A stretch of DNA of 64,000 bases from positions 1 through 64,000 of the forward strand of contig NZ_PXWG01000017.1 of assembly GCF_003011965.1 (NCBI RefSeq), written 5' to 3'. Under the pieces are notes generated by a model. That model had not been told where the DNA came from. It saw only the letters and a list, made by a program, of their open reading frames with translations, and did not search any database. Numbering within the stretch: position 1 is the first letter of the stretch; the number at the start of each line of letters is the position of its first letter. This document shows, in pieces, positions 31,434 through 41,099 of the stretch. The position numbers were made by a program, and so were the translations under genes. The stretch comes from Streptosporangium nondiastaticum. GTDB taxonomy: Bacteria > Actinomycetota > Actinomycetes > Streptomycetales > Streptomycetaceae.

Positions 31434-31829
31434 TCAGGCGGCGGCGCTCTCCCGTACCGGCTGCGACCGTACCGGCTGCGACGCCGTGTCGATGACCTCG
31501 TCGAGGATGTCGCGGGTGCGGACCAGATCGGCGATCATGCGGTCGATGCGCTGCCGCTCGCCGGCCAGTTCATCGACGAGGCGCCCGGTCGCCCGTTCCG
31601 ACGGGCCGCCGTCCGGGTCGCGCATGCAGGGCAGCAACTGCCCGATCTTCGTGCTGTTGAGGCCCGCGGCGAGGAGCACCTGGATCCGGATGACCCGGTC
31701 GACCGCCCACTCCCCGTACTCGCGGTGCCCGCCGGGCGTCCGCTCGGCAGTCAGCAGCCCCTGCTTCTCGTAGTAGCGCAGCGACCGCTCGCTCACACCG
31801 CTCCGCCGGGCCAGTTCCCCGATCCGCAC
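31434..31829 (-). CDS. MerR-family transcriptional regulator
   Basis: A 131-residue MerR protein with the winged HTH at residues 1-70 (R-I-G-E-L-A-R-R-S-G-V-S-E-R-S-L-R-Y-Y-E-K-Q-G-L-L, then H-R-E-Y). A dimerisation helix and a short C-terminus follow with one cysteine (Q-L-L-P-C-M). The GTG at 31829 has a GGGGAGG site. It is divergent from the Old Yellow Enzyme gene, and the 52-bp gap contains a long-spacer promoter of the MerR-activated kind. Confidence 0.9.
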   Translation of the reverse strand: MRIGELARRSGVSERSLRYYEKQGLLTAERTPGGHREYGEWAVDRVIRIQVLLAAGLNSTKIGQLLPCMRDPDGGPSERATGRLVDELAGERQRIDRMIADLVRTRDILDEVIDTASQPVRSQPVRESAAA

Positions 31830-31843
31830 GCCGCCTCCCCGAC

Positions 31844-31875
31844 TTGAACCTGACACTGGTGACAACTTCTACCGT
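31844..31875 (+). promoter_or_regulatory. MerR-type promoter of the Old Yellow Enzyme gene
   Basis: -35 TTGAAC (31844-31849) and -10 TACCGT (31870-31875) are separated by 20 bp, the overlong spacer expected for MerR activation. The spacer holds an imperfect dyad: arms AACCTGACAC and GTGACAACTT match at 7 of 10 positions. The -10 lies 6 nt before the ATG, so the mRNA is probably leaderless. Confidence 0.6.
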
Positions 31876-31881
31876 ACGGGC

Positions 31882-33033
31882 ATGACGAACGCACCCGTGA
31901 ACTCCGGTCTCTTCACCCCCTTCCGCCTCGGCCCGCTGCACCTGCCGAACCGCCTGGTCATGGCCCCTCTGACGAGGAACCGGGCCGGTGCCGACGGCGT
32001 ACCGGAGCCGATCATGGCCACCCACTACGCGCAGCGCGCCTCCGCCGGCCTGATCATCGCCGAAGGCACCACCCCGAACGCCGTCGGCCAGACGTACGCG
32101 AACATCCCCGCCATCCACCGCCCGGAGCACGTGACCGGATGGCGTCGGGTCACGGACGCGGTGGGCGCCGCGGGCGGCCGGATGTTCCTGCAGCTGCAGC
32201 ACGGCGGCCGGGTCGGTCACCCGGACAACAGCGGGCTGGTGCCGGTCGCGCCCTCGCCGGTCGCGCTTCCGGAGACCATCCGCACGCCCGCCGGACGCCG
32301 GCCCTCCGTCGTGCCCCGCGAGATGACCGCCGACGACATCCGCTCCACCGTCGCCGACTTCGCCCAGGCCGCCCGCAATGCCGTCGCGGCGGGCTTCGCC
32401 GGAGTGGAGGTGCACGCCGCCAACGGCATGCTCCTCCACCAGTTCATGGCGCAGAACACCAACCACCGCACGGACGCCTACGGCGGCCCCGTGGGCAACC
32501 GGGTCCGCTTCGCGGCCGAGGTGACGCGCGCCGTGGCCGACGCGATCGGCCCGGAGCGGGTGGGCCTGCGGATCTCCCCTGCGAACACCGTCAACGGCAT
32601 CGACGAGGGCGACACCCACCGCATCTACCCCGCCCTCCTCGCCGCCGTCGGGGACCTGGGACTGGCCTACCTGCACGTGCTGTTCGCCGACCCGGACCAG
32701 CCCCTGTACCGGCGGATCCGCGACGACTGGTCCGGCGTGCTGATGGCCAACCCCGACCTGCGCCGGTCACCTGCCCTGCCCGCCGACGGCGGACGGAGCG
32801 CCGGCGAGCGCCTGCTGGACTCGGGGGCCGGCCTGATCTCGCTGGGCCGCGCCTTCATCGCCAACCCCGACCTGGTCGAGCGCTTGCGTGCCGGTGCTCC
32901 GCTGAACGAGGTGCGCGAGCAGTACTGGATGTACGTGGGCGGCGAGACCGGCTACAACGACTACCCGGTGCTGGGCGCGGCCGAGGACCGGGGCCGCGTG
33001 CTCGCCGTCACGGGTGGACGCTCAGGTGCGTGA
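31882..33033 (+). CDS. NADH:flavin oxidoreductase, Old Yellow Enzyme family
   Basis: A 383-residue FMN-dependent ene-reductase. Motifs are L-P-N-R-L-V-M-A-P-L-T-R-N-R at the N-terminus, Q-L-x-H-G-G-R-V in the middle and G-V-E-V-H-A-A-N-G-M-L-L-H-Q-F as the substrate-binding His/Asn block. It reduces activated C=C bonds, usually in electrophile detoxification. It is expected to be induced through the divergent MerR regulator. Its 3' end overlaps the convergent secreted-protein gene by 26 bp. Confidence 0.9.
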   Translation: MTNAPVNSGLFTPFRLGPLHLPNRLVMAPLTRNRAGADGVPEPIMATHYAQRASAGLIIAEGTTPNAVGQTYANIPAIHRPEHVTGWRRVTDAVGAAGGRMFLQLQHGGRVGHPDNSGLVPVAPSPVALPETIRTPAGRRPSVVPREMTADDIRSTVADFAQAARNAVAAGFAGVEVHAANGMLLHQFMAQNTNHRTDAYGGPVGNRVRFAAEVTRAVADAIGPERVGLRISPANTVNGIDEGDTHRIYPALLAAVGDLGLAYLHVLFADPDQPLYRRIRDDWSGVLMANPDLRRSPALPADGGRSAGERLLDSGAGLISLGRAFIANPDLVERLRAGAPLNEVREQYWMYVGGETGYNDYPVLGAAEDRGRVLAVTGGRSGA

Positions 33034-33556
33034 AGGCGATCGTGTGCTTGATGCCGCCGGCGAGCACGCAGTCGGTCGGCAGGCCGGCGGGCAGCGTGTG
33101 GATGGTCTTCTCGGCGACCGACCCCTTGCCGCGTCCGGCGACGACCACGCCGTCGAGCACCGCGGTGTTGACGCCCACGAGCCGGACGGAGGGGCCGGAG
33201 CGGTACGCGATGACGGTCGTGCTCCCGTCCGCGTAGTGCAGGGTCTCCTCCGACCGGTTCCCGGCGAGGAGCAGGCAACTGCCTCCGGTGGTGCCCTCGG
33301 TGTGGTACGTGGCCGTAACCAGATGGCCCGGGCCGTCCGCGCAGTGGTACGTGCCGTCGACGCTGACGGCCGAGGGGCTGCTGGAGAGGCCGAGCCCGGG
33401 GGTGTAGGTGATGTCCTCCCGGCCCGAGCAGTCCACGACGGCATGGCCGGGCCCATGGCCGTCACCATGGGCCCGGGCCACCGGTGCTCCTCCGACGCTC
33501 GCAGCGACCAGGGCGAGGGAGGACAGAGCGATCCCGGCGCCACGCTTGCCGACCAT
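33008..33556 (-). CDS. Secreted protein, unknown function
   Basis: A 182-residue protein with a signal peptide (basic M-V-G-K-R, hydrophobic stretch, A-R-A-H cleavage region near residue 29). The mature N-terminus is His/Gly-rich (H-G-D-G-H-G-P-G-H), a possible metal-binding stretch. The rest is beta-rich with paired cysteines (D-C-S, Y-H-C-A, S-C-L-L, D-C-V-L) and a W-free core. No family was recognised. It overlaps the oxidoreductase 3' end. Confidence 0.65.
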   Translation of the reverse strand: MVGKRGAGIALSSLALVAASVGGAPVARAHGDGHGPGHAVVDCSGREDITYTPGLGLSSSPSAVSVDGTYHCADGPGHLVTATYHTEGTTGGSCLLLAGNRSEETLHYADGSTTVIAYRSGPSVRLVGVNTAVLDGVVVAGRGKGSVAEKTIHTLPAGLPTDCVLAGGIKHTIAFTHLSVHP

Positions 33557-33801
33557 GGGTACTCCTTCGTTTCCTGCACGTGCGCCGGCCACGGCGCGGC
33601 TGACGGCCACTTGGCTACCCCACGCGCCCCGGGTTCCATCCCCTTCCCCCGGCCTCCGAAAGCACCGCAGGCCCTCCACGCCGCACAACGCGCTCTCGCG
33701 CCCGGCTTCACGCCCTGCCGGACGGGCCCGGCCCGCGTCACCGTGGGCTGTCCCGTAGCGAGCAGACGCGGTCGCCGGCGCGACCGCCCTTGGGAGGCCT
33801 G

Positions 33802-34881
33802 ATGAGCGACATGAGCCCGGCGGCTCCCCGGGTGGCCTCCGTGGCGGTGTCCGCACCCCCGCACCGGCACCGTCAGGGGGACATCGCCGCGGTGTTCGCC
33901 GAGGCGTTCCTCTCCGCCGATGCGGTCGTGCGCCGGCAGTTCACCGGCATCGCCGCGCACACGGGCATCGCGTACCGCAACCTGTCCCTGCCCCTGGCCG
34001 AGTACCGCCGGCCGCGCACGTTCACCGAGTACAACGAGACGTGGACCGCCACCGCCCGCCGGGTCGGGCTCGACGCCCTCGAACAGGCCCTGGCCGCGGC
34101 GGGCGTGCGGCCCGGCGAGGTCGGGGCCGTCGTCACCACGACCACCACCGGGGTCTCCGTCCCGTCCTTCGACGCCGAGCTCGTCCAGCGGGCCGGCCTG
34201 CCCGGTCACGTGGCCCGCATGCCGCTGCTCGGCCTCGGCTGCGCGGGAGGCGCCGCCGGTCTGGCCCGGGTGCACGACTACCTGAGGGGCCGGCCCGACG
34301 ACGTGGCCGTGCTGGTCTCCGTCGAGCTGTGTTCGCTGAACTTCCAGTACGCGGACACGTCCGTCGCCAACCTCGTCGCCACCAGTCTGTTCGGCGACGC
34401 GGCCGCCGCCGTCGTGGTCCTCGGCGCCCGCCGGGCCCGGGAGGCGGCCGGCCCGGCGCTGGTGGCGGCCCGAAGCCGGCTGCACCCGGGGACCGAACAC
34501 CTCATGGGCATGCGCGTGGGCACCGGCGGCTTCGCCGCCTTCCTCTCCCCCGAGGTCCCCGGCTTCGCCGAGAAGCACCTCCCCGGCGAGGTCCACGACT
34601 TCCTCACGGGCCACGGACTGACCACGGCGGACGTCGCCTCCTGGGTCTGCCACCCCGGCGGCCCGAAGATCATGGAGGCCCTGGACCGCGGCCTCGGTCT
34701 GCCGCCCGGGGCGCTCGCCCGTTCCCGGGACTCGCTGGCCGAATACGGCAACGTCTCCTCCGCCTCGGTGCTCGACGTCCTCCGCAGAACCCTCGCCGCA
34801 CCACCCGCCACGGGCTCCGCCGGCCTCCTCCTCGCCCTCGGGCCGGGCCTCACGAGCGAACTGCTGCTCCTGGCCTGGTGA
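33802..34881 (+). CDS. Type III polyketide synthase (second copy)
   Basis: A 359-residue thiolase-fold synthase. The triad is Cys147 (L-G-C-A-G-G), His284 (C-H-P-G-G-P-K-I) and Asn317 (Y-G-N-V-S-S-A-S). The spacing fits the alkylpyrone/alkylresorcylic synthases (PKS18/SrsA-like) better than RppA, and the [12 protein letters not shown] segment also recalls that group. It probably extends a fatty acyl starter to a pyrone or resorcinol. There is no adjacent methyltransferase or hydroxylase like SrsB/SrsC; the nearest genes are secreted-protein and hydroxyacyl-CoA dehydrogenase genes. A GGGAGG site precedes ATG 33802. Confidence 0.85.
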   Translation: MSDMSPAAPRVASVAVSAPPHRHRQGDIAAVFAEAFLSADAVVRRQFTGIAAHTGIAYRNLSLPLAEYRRPRTFTEYNETWTATARRVGLDALEQALAAAGVRPGEVGAVVTTTTTGVSVPSFDAELVQRAGLPGHVARMPLLGLGCAGGAAGLARVHDYLRGRPDDVAVLVSVELCSLNFQYADTSVANLVATSLFGDAAAAVVVLGARRAREAAGPALVAARSRLHPGTEHLMGMRVGTGGFAAFLSPEVPGFAEKHLPGEVHDFLTGHGLTTADVASWVCHPGGPKIMEALDRGLGLPPGALARSRDSLAEYGNVSSASVLDVLRRTLAAPPATGSAGLLLALGPGLTSELLLLAW

Positions 34882-34926
34882 CAGCCGCGGGCACCCGCCC
34901 GTCTCGGCCGTCCGGCCCTTGGGCGG

Positions 34927-35814
34927 CTACACCGGGCCGGACCCGCGGCCGGTCCCGGCGTAGGTGTGGAAGCCCCGGCCCGTCTTGCGCCCGAGGAGGC
35001 CCGCCTGGACCATCCGCTGCAGCAGCGGGGGCGGGGCGTAGAGGGGCTCCTTGAACTCCTCGTAGAGGGATTCCGCGATCGAGACGACGGTGTCCAGACC
35101 GATGAGGTCGGCCAGCTTGAGCGGGCCCATCGGATGGGCGCACCCCAGCTCCATGCCGGCGTCCACGTCGGCGGCACTGGCGAAGCCCGACTCGGCCATG
35201 CGGACGGCCGCGAGGAGGTACGGGATGAGCAGCGCGTTGACGACGAACCCGGCCCGGTCCTGCGAGCGGACGACGGACTTGCCCAGCGCGGCGGCGAACT
35301 CCTCGGCGGCGGTGACGGCCGCGGGCGCGGTGTGCAGGGACGCGACCACCTCCACCAGCGGCAGGACGGGCACAGGGTTGAAGAAGTGCAGGCCCACCAC
35401 GCGGTCGGCGCGCCGCGTGGCCATGCCGAGCCGCATGACGGGGAGGGAGGAGGTGTTGGTGGCGAGGATCGCCGCCGGGTCCTCGACGATCTTGTCGAGG
35501 GCGGCGAAGACCTCGGTCTTCACGTCCGCGTTCTCGACGACGGCCTCGATGACGAGGTGGCGGTCGGCCAGGTCGTCGAGGCTGCCGGTGAAGACGAGGC
35601 GGGCCAGGGCGTCCTCGGCGGTCGTACGGTCCAGCTTGCCCTTGCTGACGGCGCGTTCGAGGGAGGCCGTCACGCGGTCGCGCGCGGCGCGGGCGGCGGT
35701 CGCGTCCGCCTCGCAGACCACGGTGTCGAGGCCGGCGCGGGCGCAGACCTCGGCGATGCCGGCGCCCATCTGTCCGCCGCCGACCACCCCGACCCGCCGG
35801 ATGGGTGCCGTCAT
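34927..35814 (-). CDS. 3-hydroxybutyryl-CoA / 3-hydroxyacyl-CoA dehydrogenase
   Basis: A 295-residue NAD(P)-dependent dehydrogenase: dinucleotide fold G-V-V-G-G-G-Q-M-G-A-G-I-A (8-20), E-A-V-V-E-N, N-T-S-S-L-P-V, the catalytic block H-F-F-N-P-V-P-V (about 140-147), and a helical C-terminal domain with H-P-M-G-P-L-K-L-A-D-L-I-G-L-D. It oxidises 3-hydroxyacyl-CoA in short-chain acyl-CoA use. Its ATG overlaps the stop of the malate synthase remnant (ATGA), and isocitrate lyase lies further upstream, forming an acetyl-CoA/fatty-acid utilisation operon. Confidence 0.92.
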   Translation of the reverse strand: MTAPIRRVGVVGGGQMGAGIAEVCARAGLDTVVCEADATAARAARDRVTASLERAVSKGKLDRTTAEDALARLVFTGSLDDLADRHLVIEAVVENADVKTEVFAALDKIVEDPAAILATNTSSLPVMRLGMATRRADRVVGLHFFNPVPVLPLVEVVASLHTAPAAVTAAEEFAAALGKSVVRSQDRAGFVVNALLIPYLLAAVRMAESGFASAADVDAGMELGCAHPMGPLKLADLIGLDTVVSIAESLYEEFKEPLYAPPPLLQRMVQAGLLGRKTGRGFHTYAGTGRGSGPV

Positions 35815-35954
35815 GACCGCACCTCCGTCCGGCCGGCGAAGGCCGCGTCGAGGGGGCCGGGGAAGTCCAGCGCTCGGGGCGTGAGGATCTCGTCGTGGCG
35901 GTCGCCCGGCGGGCCGGGGACCTCGATACGGCCGGTCAGTTCGGTGAAGGGCAT
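35811..35954 (-). pseudogene. aceB: Malate synthase (AceB) N-terminal remnant, 47 codons
   Basis: A short reading frame between isocitrate lyase and the hydroxyacyl-CoA dehydrogenase. Its middle, G-D-R-H-D-E-I-L-T-P-R-A-L-D-F, followed by L-D-A-A-F-A-G-R-x-E, matches the start of malate synthase A (compare E-x-Q-I-L-T-A-E-A-V-E-F in E. coli AceB), which is about 540 residues long. Nothing further of the enzyme remains: the frame ends and the next gene begins in an ATGA overlap. Malate synthase is the expected neighbour of aceA here, so this looks like a large in-place deletion that kept the start and translational coupling. Confidence 0.6.
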
Positions 35955-36045
35955 GCGGTCTCCATCTGCGGGGCGGTGAGGGCCGGACGGGGAGGTCGTC
36001 CGGCCCTCACCTGGTCGTGAGCGGGAACGGGCGCGCGGGACGTTC

Positions 36046-37326
<1,281 letters not shown>

Positions 37327-37541
37327 GATCGTCTCCCGGTGTCGCGTTCCGGACCGCGTCCTGAACCACGTCGAAGTCGGAGTTCTGTCAATCCTGCTAA
37401 GGGAGTCGCTCTCCCTCGGACGTGATGGCCCGCCGTGCCTTCGCCGGTGCGCGAAGGGCGTGTCGCCTCAGGTTCCGGCGGGCCGCAGTACGACTCTGGC
37501 AGTGACACTGAGTGCCATCAAGCATGGTCTATTGCCAATTC

Positions 37542-37647
37542 CTGCGAATCTTCTCCCCGCGTTCCGCCAAGTCTGCGAAGGTGCAATCCCCTTCGTTGCC
37601 CCTTCGTTTGCCCCTTCTTTCACTTCCCCTTCACCGCTTTCCCCTTC
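37542..37647. promoter_or_regulatory. Repeat-rich control region between aceA and its regulator
   Basis: The 342-bp divergent gap (37327-37668) contains two CTGCGAA direct repeats (37542-37548 and 37573-37579) reminiscent of RamB-type sites, then five copies of CCCCTTC starting at 37588, 37599, 37611, 37626 and 37641 (spacing 11, 12, 15 and 15 bp) running up to the regulator's ribosome site. The spacing near helical repeats suggests protein binding. The region is less GC-rich than its surroundings. The aceA-proximal part shows nothing further. Confidence 0.45.
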
Positions 37648-37668
37648 GCCCACGGACAGGAGCCGACG

Positions 37669-39081
37669 GTGAGCAAGACGTACGCGGGAGCACGGTTGCG
37701 CAGGCTGCGCGAGGAGCGGCGGCTGAGCCAGGCCGAGTTCGCCCGCGTCCTGGCCATCTCCCCCAGCTACCTCAACCAGATGGAGCACGACTCCCGGCCG
37801 CTGACCGTCCCCGTCCTGCTGCGCCTGACCGAGGCGTTCGGCGTGGAACCCGGCTTCTTCTCCGAGCTCGGCACCGCCAGGGTCGTCGCCGACCTGCGCG
37901 AGGCCTTCGCCGAGGAGCTCTCGGCCGCCCGGGTCTCCCCGTCGGACCTGTCCGAACTCGCGTCCCGGCTGCCCGCCGTCGCCGCCGTCCTGCTCGATCT
38001 GGGCCGCCGCAACCAGGCCCTGACCGAGCGCCTGGCCGAGGCGGCGGACGGCCGGGGCGGCACCGCAGGCCCGGCCGTGCCGCGCACGCCGCACGAGGAG
38101 ATCCGCGAGTTCTTCTACCGCCGCCGGAACTACCTCCACGACCTCGACCTCGCCGCCGAGGACCTGGCCGCCGGCCTCGGCATCCGGCCCGGCGGCGTCC
38201 TCCCCGCCCTCGCCGCACGGCTCACCGAACGGCACGCCGTGCACCTGGCCACGGACTCCGGCCGGCTGCACCACTACGACCCGGCGCGCCGGGTCCTGCA
38301 CCTCTCCAGCCGGCTCCGCCCCGGCCAGCGGGCCTTCCGGATGGCCACGCAGCTGGCCCTCCTCGAATGCTCCGGCGAGATCTCCGCCCTCGCCTCGGAG
38401 GACTACCCCGAGGGCTCCACCGCGTGGTCGCTCGCCCGGATCGGCATCGCCAACTACGCGGCCGCCGCGCTGATCCTGCCGTACCGCGCCTTCCACACGA
38501 CGGCCGAGGAGATGCGCTACGACATCGAGCGGCTCGCCGACCACTTCGGGGTCGGCTACGAGACCGTCTGCCACCGTCTGAGCACCCTGCAGCGGCCGCG
38601 GCTGCGAGGCGTGCCCTTCTCCTTCGTCCGCGTCGACCGGGCGGGCAACATGTCCAAGCGGCAGTCGGCGACGGGCTTCCACTTCTCCCGCGCGGGCGGC
38701 ACCTGCCCGCTGTGGAACGTGTACGAGGCGTTCGCCGCGCCCGGCCGGATCCAGGTGCAGATCGCCGCCATGCCCGACGGGCAGCGCTACTTGTGGACCG
38801 CCCGCACCGTGACCCGGCAGCGCGGCGGCTGGGGCGAGCCCGGCAAGTCGTTCGCCATCGGCCTGGGCTGCGAGATCCGGCACGCCGGCCGGCTCGTCTA
38901 CTCCGACGGCCTCGACCTCGGCAACGCCTCCGCCGCCACGCCCATCGGCATGGGCTGCCGCATCTGCGAACGCCTCGACTGCCCGCAGCGGGCGGTCCCG
39001 CCGCTCGGCCGTCCCCTCGCCGTCGACGAGAACAGCAGCACGTTCGTGCCGTACCCGGTGGCGGACGGCGGGGCACGGTGA
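37669..39081 (+). CDS. ScfR/RamB-like XRE-family regulator of short-chain fatty acid metabolism
   Basis: A 470-residue regulator: XRE HTH at residues about 5-62 (L-R-R-L-R-E-E-R-R-L-S-Q-A-E-F-A-R, I-S-P-S-Y-L-N-Q-M-E), an ImmA/IrrE-like central domain, and a C-terminal DUF2083-type domain with the cysteine cluster G-C-R-I-C-E-R-L-D-C-P-Q-R-A. This is the RamB/MsmR architecture that controls isocitrate lyase, malate synthase and propionyl-CoA genes in response to acyl-CoA status. GTG 37669 follows CAGGAG. Its position divergent from aceA strongly supports that role. Confidence 0.88.
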   Translation: MSKTYAGARLRRLREERRLSQAEFARVLAISPSYLNQMEHDSRPLTVPVLLRLTEAFGVEPGFFSELGTARVVADLREAFAEELSAARVSPSDLSELASRLPAVAAVLLDLGRRNQALTERLAEAADGRGGTAGPAVPRTPHEEIREFFYRRRNYLHDLDLAAEDLAAGLGIRPGGVLPALAARLTERHAVHLATDSGRLHHYDPARRVLHLSSRLRPGQRAFRMATQLALLECSGEISALASEDYPEGSTAWSLARIGIANYAAAALILPYRAFHTTAEEMRYDIERLADHFGVGYETVCHRLSTLQRPRLRGVPFSFVRVDRAGNMSKRQSATGFHFSRAGGTCPLWNVYEAFAAPGRIQVQIAAMPDGQRYLWTARTVTRQRGGWGEPGKSFAIGLGCEIRHAGRLVYSDGLDLGNASAATPIGMGCRICERLDCPQRAVPPLGRPLAVDENSSTFVPYPVADGGAR

Positions 39082-39112
39082 TCGTGCCGACCAGTGAGGT
39101 CCCCGCACCAAG

Positions 39113-39168
39113 TTGCAGAGGATTCTCTGCAGAGATCTCTATGCAGAGAATCCTCTGCAACCTACGAT
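39113..39168 (+). promoter_or_regulatory. Triple-palindrome operator and promoter of the ArsR-like/MFS operon
   Basis: TTGCAGAGGATTCTCTGCA (39113-39131) and its exact mirror TGCAGAGAATCCTCTGCAA (39142-39160) form a 19-bp-arm inverted repeat. Each arm is itself a dyad (TGCAGAG/CTCTGCA), and the 10 bp between contain the AGAGATCTCT dyad. A -10 TACGAT (39163-39168) lies 6 nt before the ATG, so the operator covers the -35 region and the transcript is probably leaderless. This indicates tight autorepression. Confidence 0.75.
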
Positions 39169-39174
39169 GCCGAC

Positions 39175-39786
39175 ATGCCCCAAGAACCCGAGCGCGAGCG
39201 CACCTCGCAGCACACGAAGCCCGAACGCCGCATCGACGCCCGCAGCTTGCGGGGCCTCGCCCACCCGCTGCGGATGAGGATCTTCGAACTGCTCAGCCTG
39301 GACGGCCCCGCCACCGCCACGGGGCTCTCCGAGCGCCTCGGGGAGAACACCGGCACCGTCAGCTGGCACCTGCGCCACCTCGCGGAGCACGGCTTCATCG
39401 AGGAGGAGACCGGGCGGGGCACGAAGCGCGAGCGCTGGTGGCGCAGGGTCGGCACCGCCAACCGGCTCGACACCGCCGACTTCCGCGACGATCCCGACAG
39501 CCGCGGCGCGCTCTCCGTCTACCTGCACGAACTGACGCAGCAGCACTTCGCCCGGGTCACGCGCTACTTCACCGAGGAGTGGGACGACCGGTGGCGGAAC
39601 GCCGGTACGGTCTCGGAGTGGAGCAGCCTGCGGCTGACGCCCGATCAGCTCGCCGCGCTCAACGCGGACCTGATGGCCGTCATCGCCCGCCACACGCCCG
39701 CCCCGGACGCCGAACCGGCCCCGGACGCGCTCCCCGTCGTCGTCCAGCTCCAGTCGTTCCCCCGCAAGGAGCGTGGCACCGCATGA
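39175..39786 (+). CDS. ArsR-like (HTH_20) transcriptional repressor
   Basis: A 203-residue winged-helix regulator: HTH at about 22-85 (L-A-H-P-L-R-M-R-I-F-E-L-L, L-S-E-R-L-G-E-N-T-G-T-V-S-W-H-L-R-H-L). The C-terminal half is helical (H-E-L-T-Q-Q-H-F-A-R-V-T-R-Y-F) with no metal-binding cysteines. It is very likely a small-molecule-responsive autorepressor acting at the triple palindrome just upstream. Its stop overlaps the start of the MFS gene (ATGA), a classic repressor-exporter operon. Confidence 0.9.
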   Translation: MPQEPERERTSQHTKPERRIDARSLRGLAHPLRMRIFELLSLDGPATATGLSERLGENTGTVSWHLRHLAEHGFIEEETGRGTKRERWWRRVGTANRLDTADFRDDPDSRGALSVYLHELTQQHFARVTRYFTEEWDDRWRNAGTVSEWSSLRLTPDQLAALNADLMAVIARHTPAPDAEPAPDALPVVVQLQSFPRKERGTA

Positions 39787-41099
39787 CCGGGCCCGCACGC
39801 GTGACCGGGCCCGTACGAGGCGGCCTCCTGCGGCGCCACCGGGACTTCCGGCTGCTGTGGTGCGGCGAGACCGCCGGCAAGTTCGGCGCGTCCGTCACCG
39901 GGGTGGCGATGCCGCTGATCGCCGTCTCCGACCTGCACGCCGGCCCCTTCGAGGCCGGCCTGCTGACCGCCGCCTCCTGGGCCCCGTGGCTGCTGATCGG
40001 CCTCCCGGTGGGCGCCTGGGTGGACCGGAGCCGGCGCAGACCGGTCATGATGACCGCCGCCGCAGTCTCCCTCGTCCTGTTCGCCGGAGTCCCGGTGGCC
40101 GCCCTGGCCGGGCGGCTGAGCATGGGCCTGCTGCTGGCCGTCGCGCTCCTGACGGGCACGGCCGCCGTGTTCTTCCAGACCGCCTACAGCGCCTACCTCC
40201 CCAGCATCCTGGAACCCGCCGACCAGCCCGAAGGCAATGCCAAACTGCACGGCAGCGCGTCCGCCGCACAGATCGCCGGCCTCGGCTCCGGCGGCCTGAT
40301 CGCGCAGTTCGCCGGCGCGGTCAACGGGATGTTCGCCAACGCCGCGACGTTCCTCGTGTCCCTGCTGTGCCTGTCGGGCATCCGCCACCGCGAGCCGCGC
40401 ACCCCCGGGGCGGCGCGCCGCCCCGGCTCCCTGACCGGTGAGATCGGCGAGGGCCTGCGGCTGGTCGCGCGGGACCCCTGGCTGCGCACGCTGACGCTGT
40501 TCGGCGCCACCTCCAACCTGGCCCTGATGGGGTATCAGTCAATACTGGTGGTCTTCCTGGTCCGCACCGTGGAGCTGGCTCCCGGAACCGTCGGCGCCGT
40601 CGTCGCGGCCGCCGGCAGCGGGGGCATCGCCGGGGCCTTCCTCGCGCGCAGGGTCGCCGGCCGCATCGGCACGGCACGGGCGATGCTGCTCTTCGAGCTC
40701 GGCGTGCCCGCGTGCGCCCTGCTCATCCCGCTGAGCACGGACGGAGCCGGCGTCCTCCTCTACGTCACGGGCGGCTTCTGCGTCGCCGCCGGCGTCGTGG
40801 CCGGCAACGTCATCAAAGCGAGCTTCCAGCAGCGCTACTGCCCGCCCGGGCTCCTCGGCCGCCTCACCGCGAGCACGGCGTTCCTCAACTACGGGACCAT
40901 CCCGCTCGGAGCGCTGCTCGGCGGCGCGCTCGGTGACGCCCTCGGCATCCGCACCGCCATGTGGATCACGACGGCTGGGGTCCCGCTCGCCGGGCTGCTC
41001 CTGCTCTTCTCCCCCGTCGGGCGGACCCGGGACCTGCCGGCGGACCCGCTGCCGGAGAGCACGGGGGAGGCCGCGTCCCGGCAGCTCAGTCCGCGATGA
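39783..41099 (+). CDS. MFS transporter (enterobactin-exporter/MFS_3-like)
   Basis: A 438-residue 12-TM transporter opening [17 protein letters not shown], with [12 protein letters not shown] in loop 2-3 and Y-L-P-S-I-L in TM4, typical of the MFS_3/EntS group. It is co-translated with the ArsR-like repressor (TGA/ATG overlap) and is probably an inducible exporter of the repressor's ligand. The 3' end overlaps the convergent dehydrogenase gene by 14 bp. Confidence 0.9.
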   Translation: MTGPARVTGPVRGGLLRRHRDFRLLWCGETAGKFGASVTGVAMPLIAVSDLHAGPFEAGLLTAASWAPWLLIGLPVGAWVDRSRRRPVMMTAAAVSLVLFAGVPVAALAGRLSMGLLLAVALLTGTAAVFFQTAYSAYLPSILEPADQPEGNAKLHGSASAAQIAGLGSGGLIAQFAGAVNGMFANAATFLVSLLCLSGIRHREPRTPGAARRPGSLTGEIGEGLRLVARDPWLRTLTLFGATSNLALMGYQSILVVFLVRTVELAPGTVGAVVAAAGSGGIAGAFLARRVAGRIGTARAMLLFELGVPACALLIPLSTDGAGVLLYVTGGFCVAAGVVAGNVIKASFQQRYCPPGLLGRLTASTAFLNYGTIPLGALLGGALGDALGIRTAMWITTAGVPLAGLLLLFSPVGRTRDLPADPLPESTGEAASRQLSPR

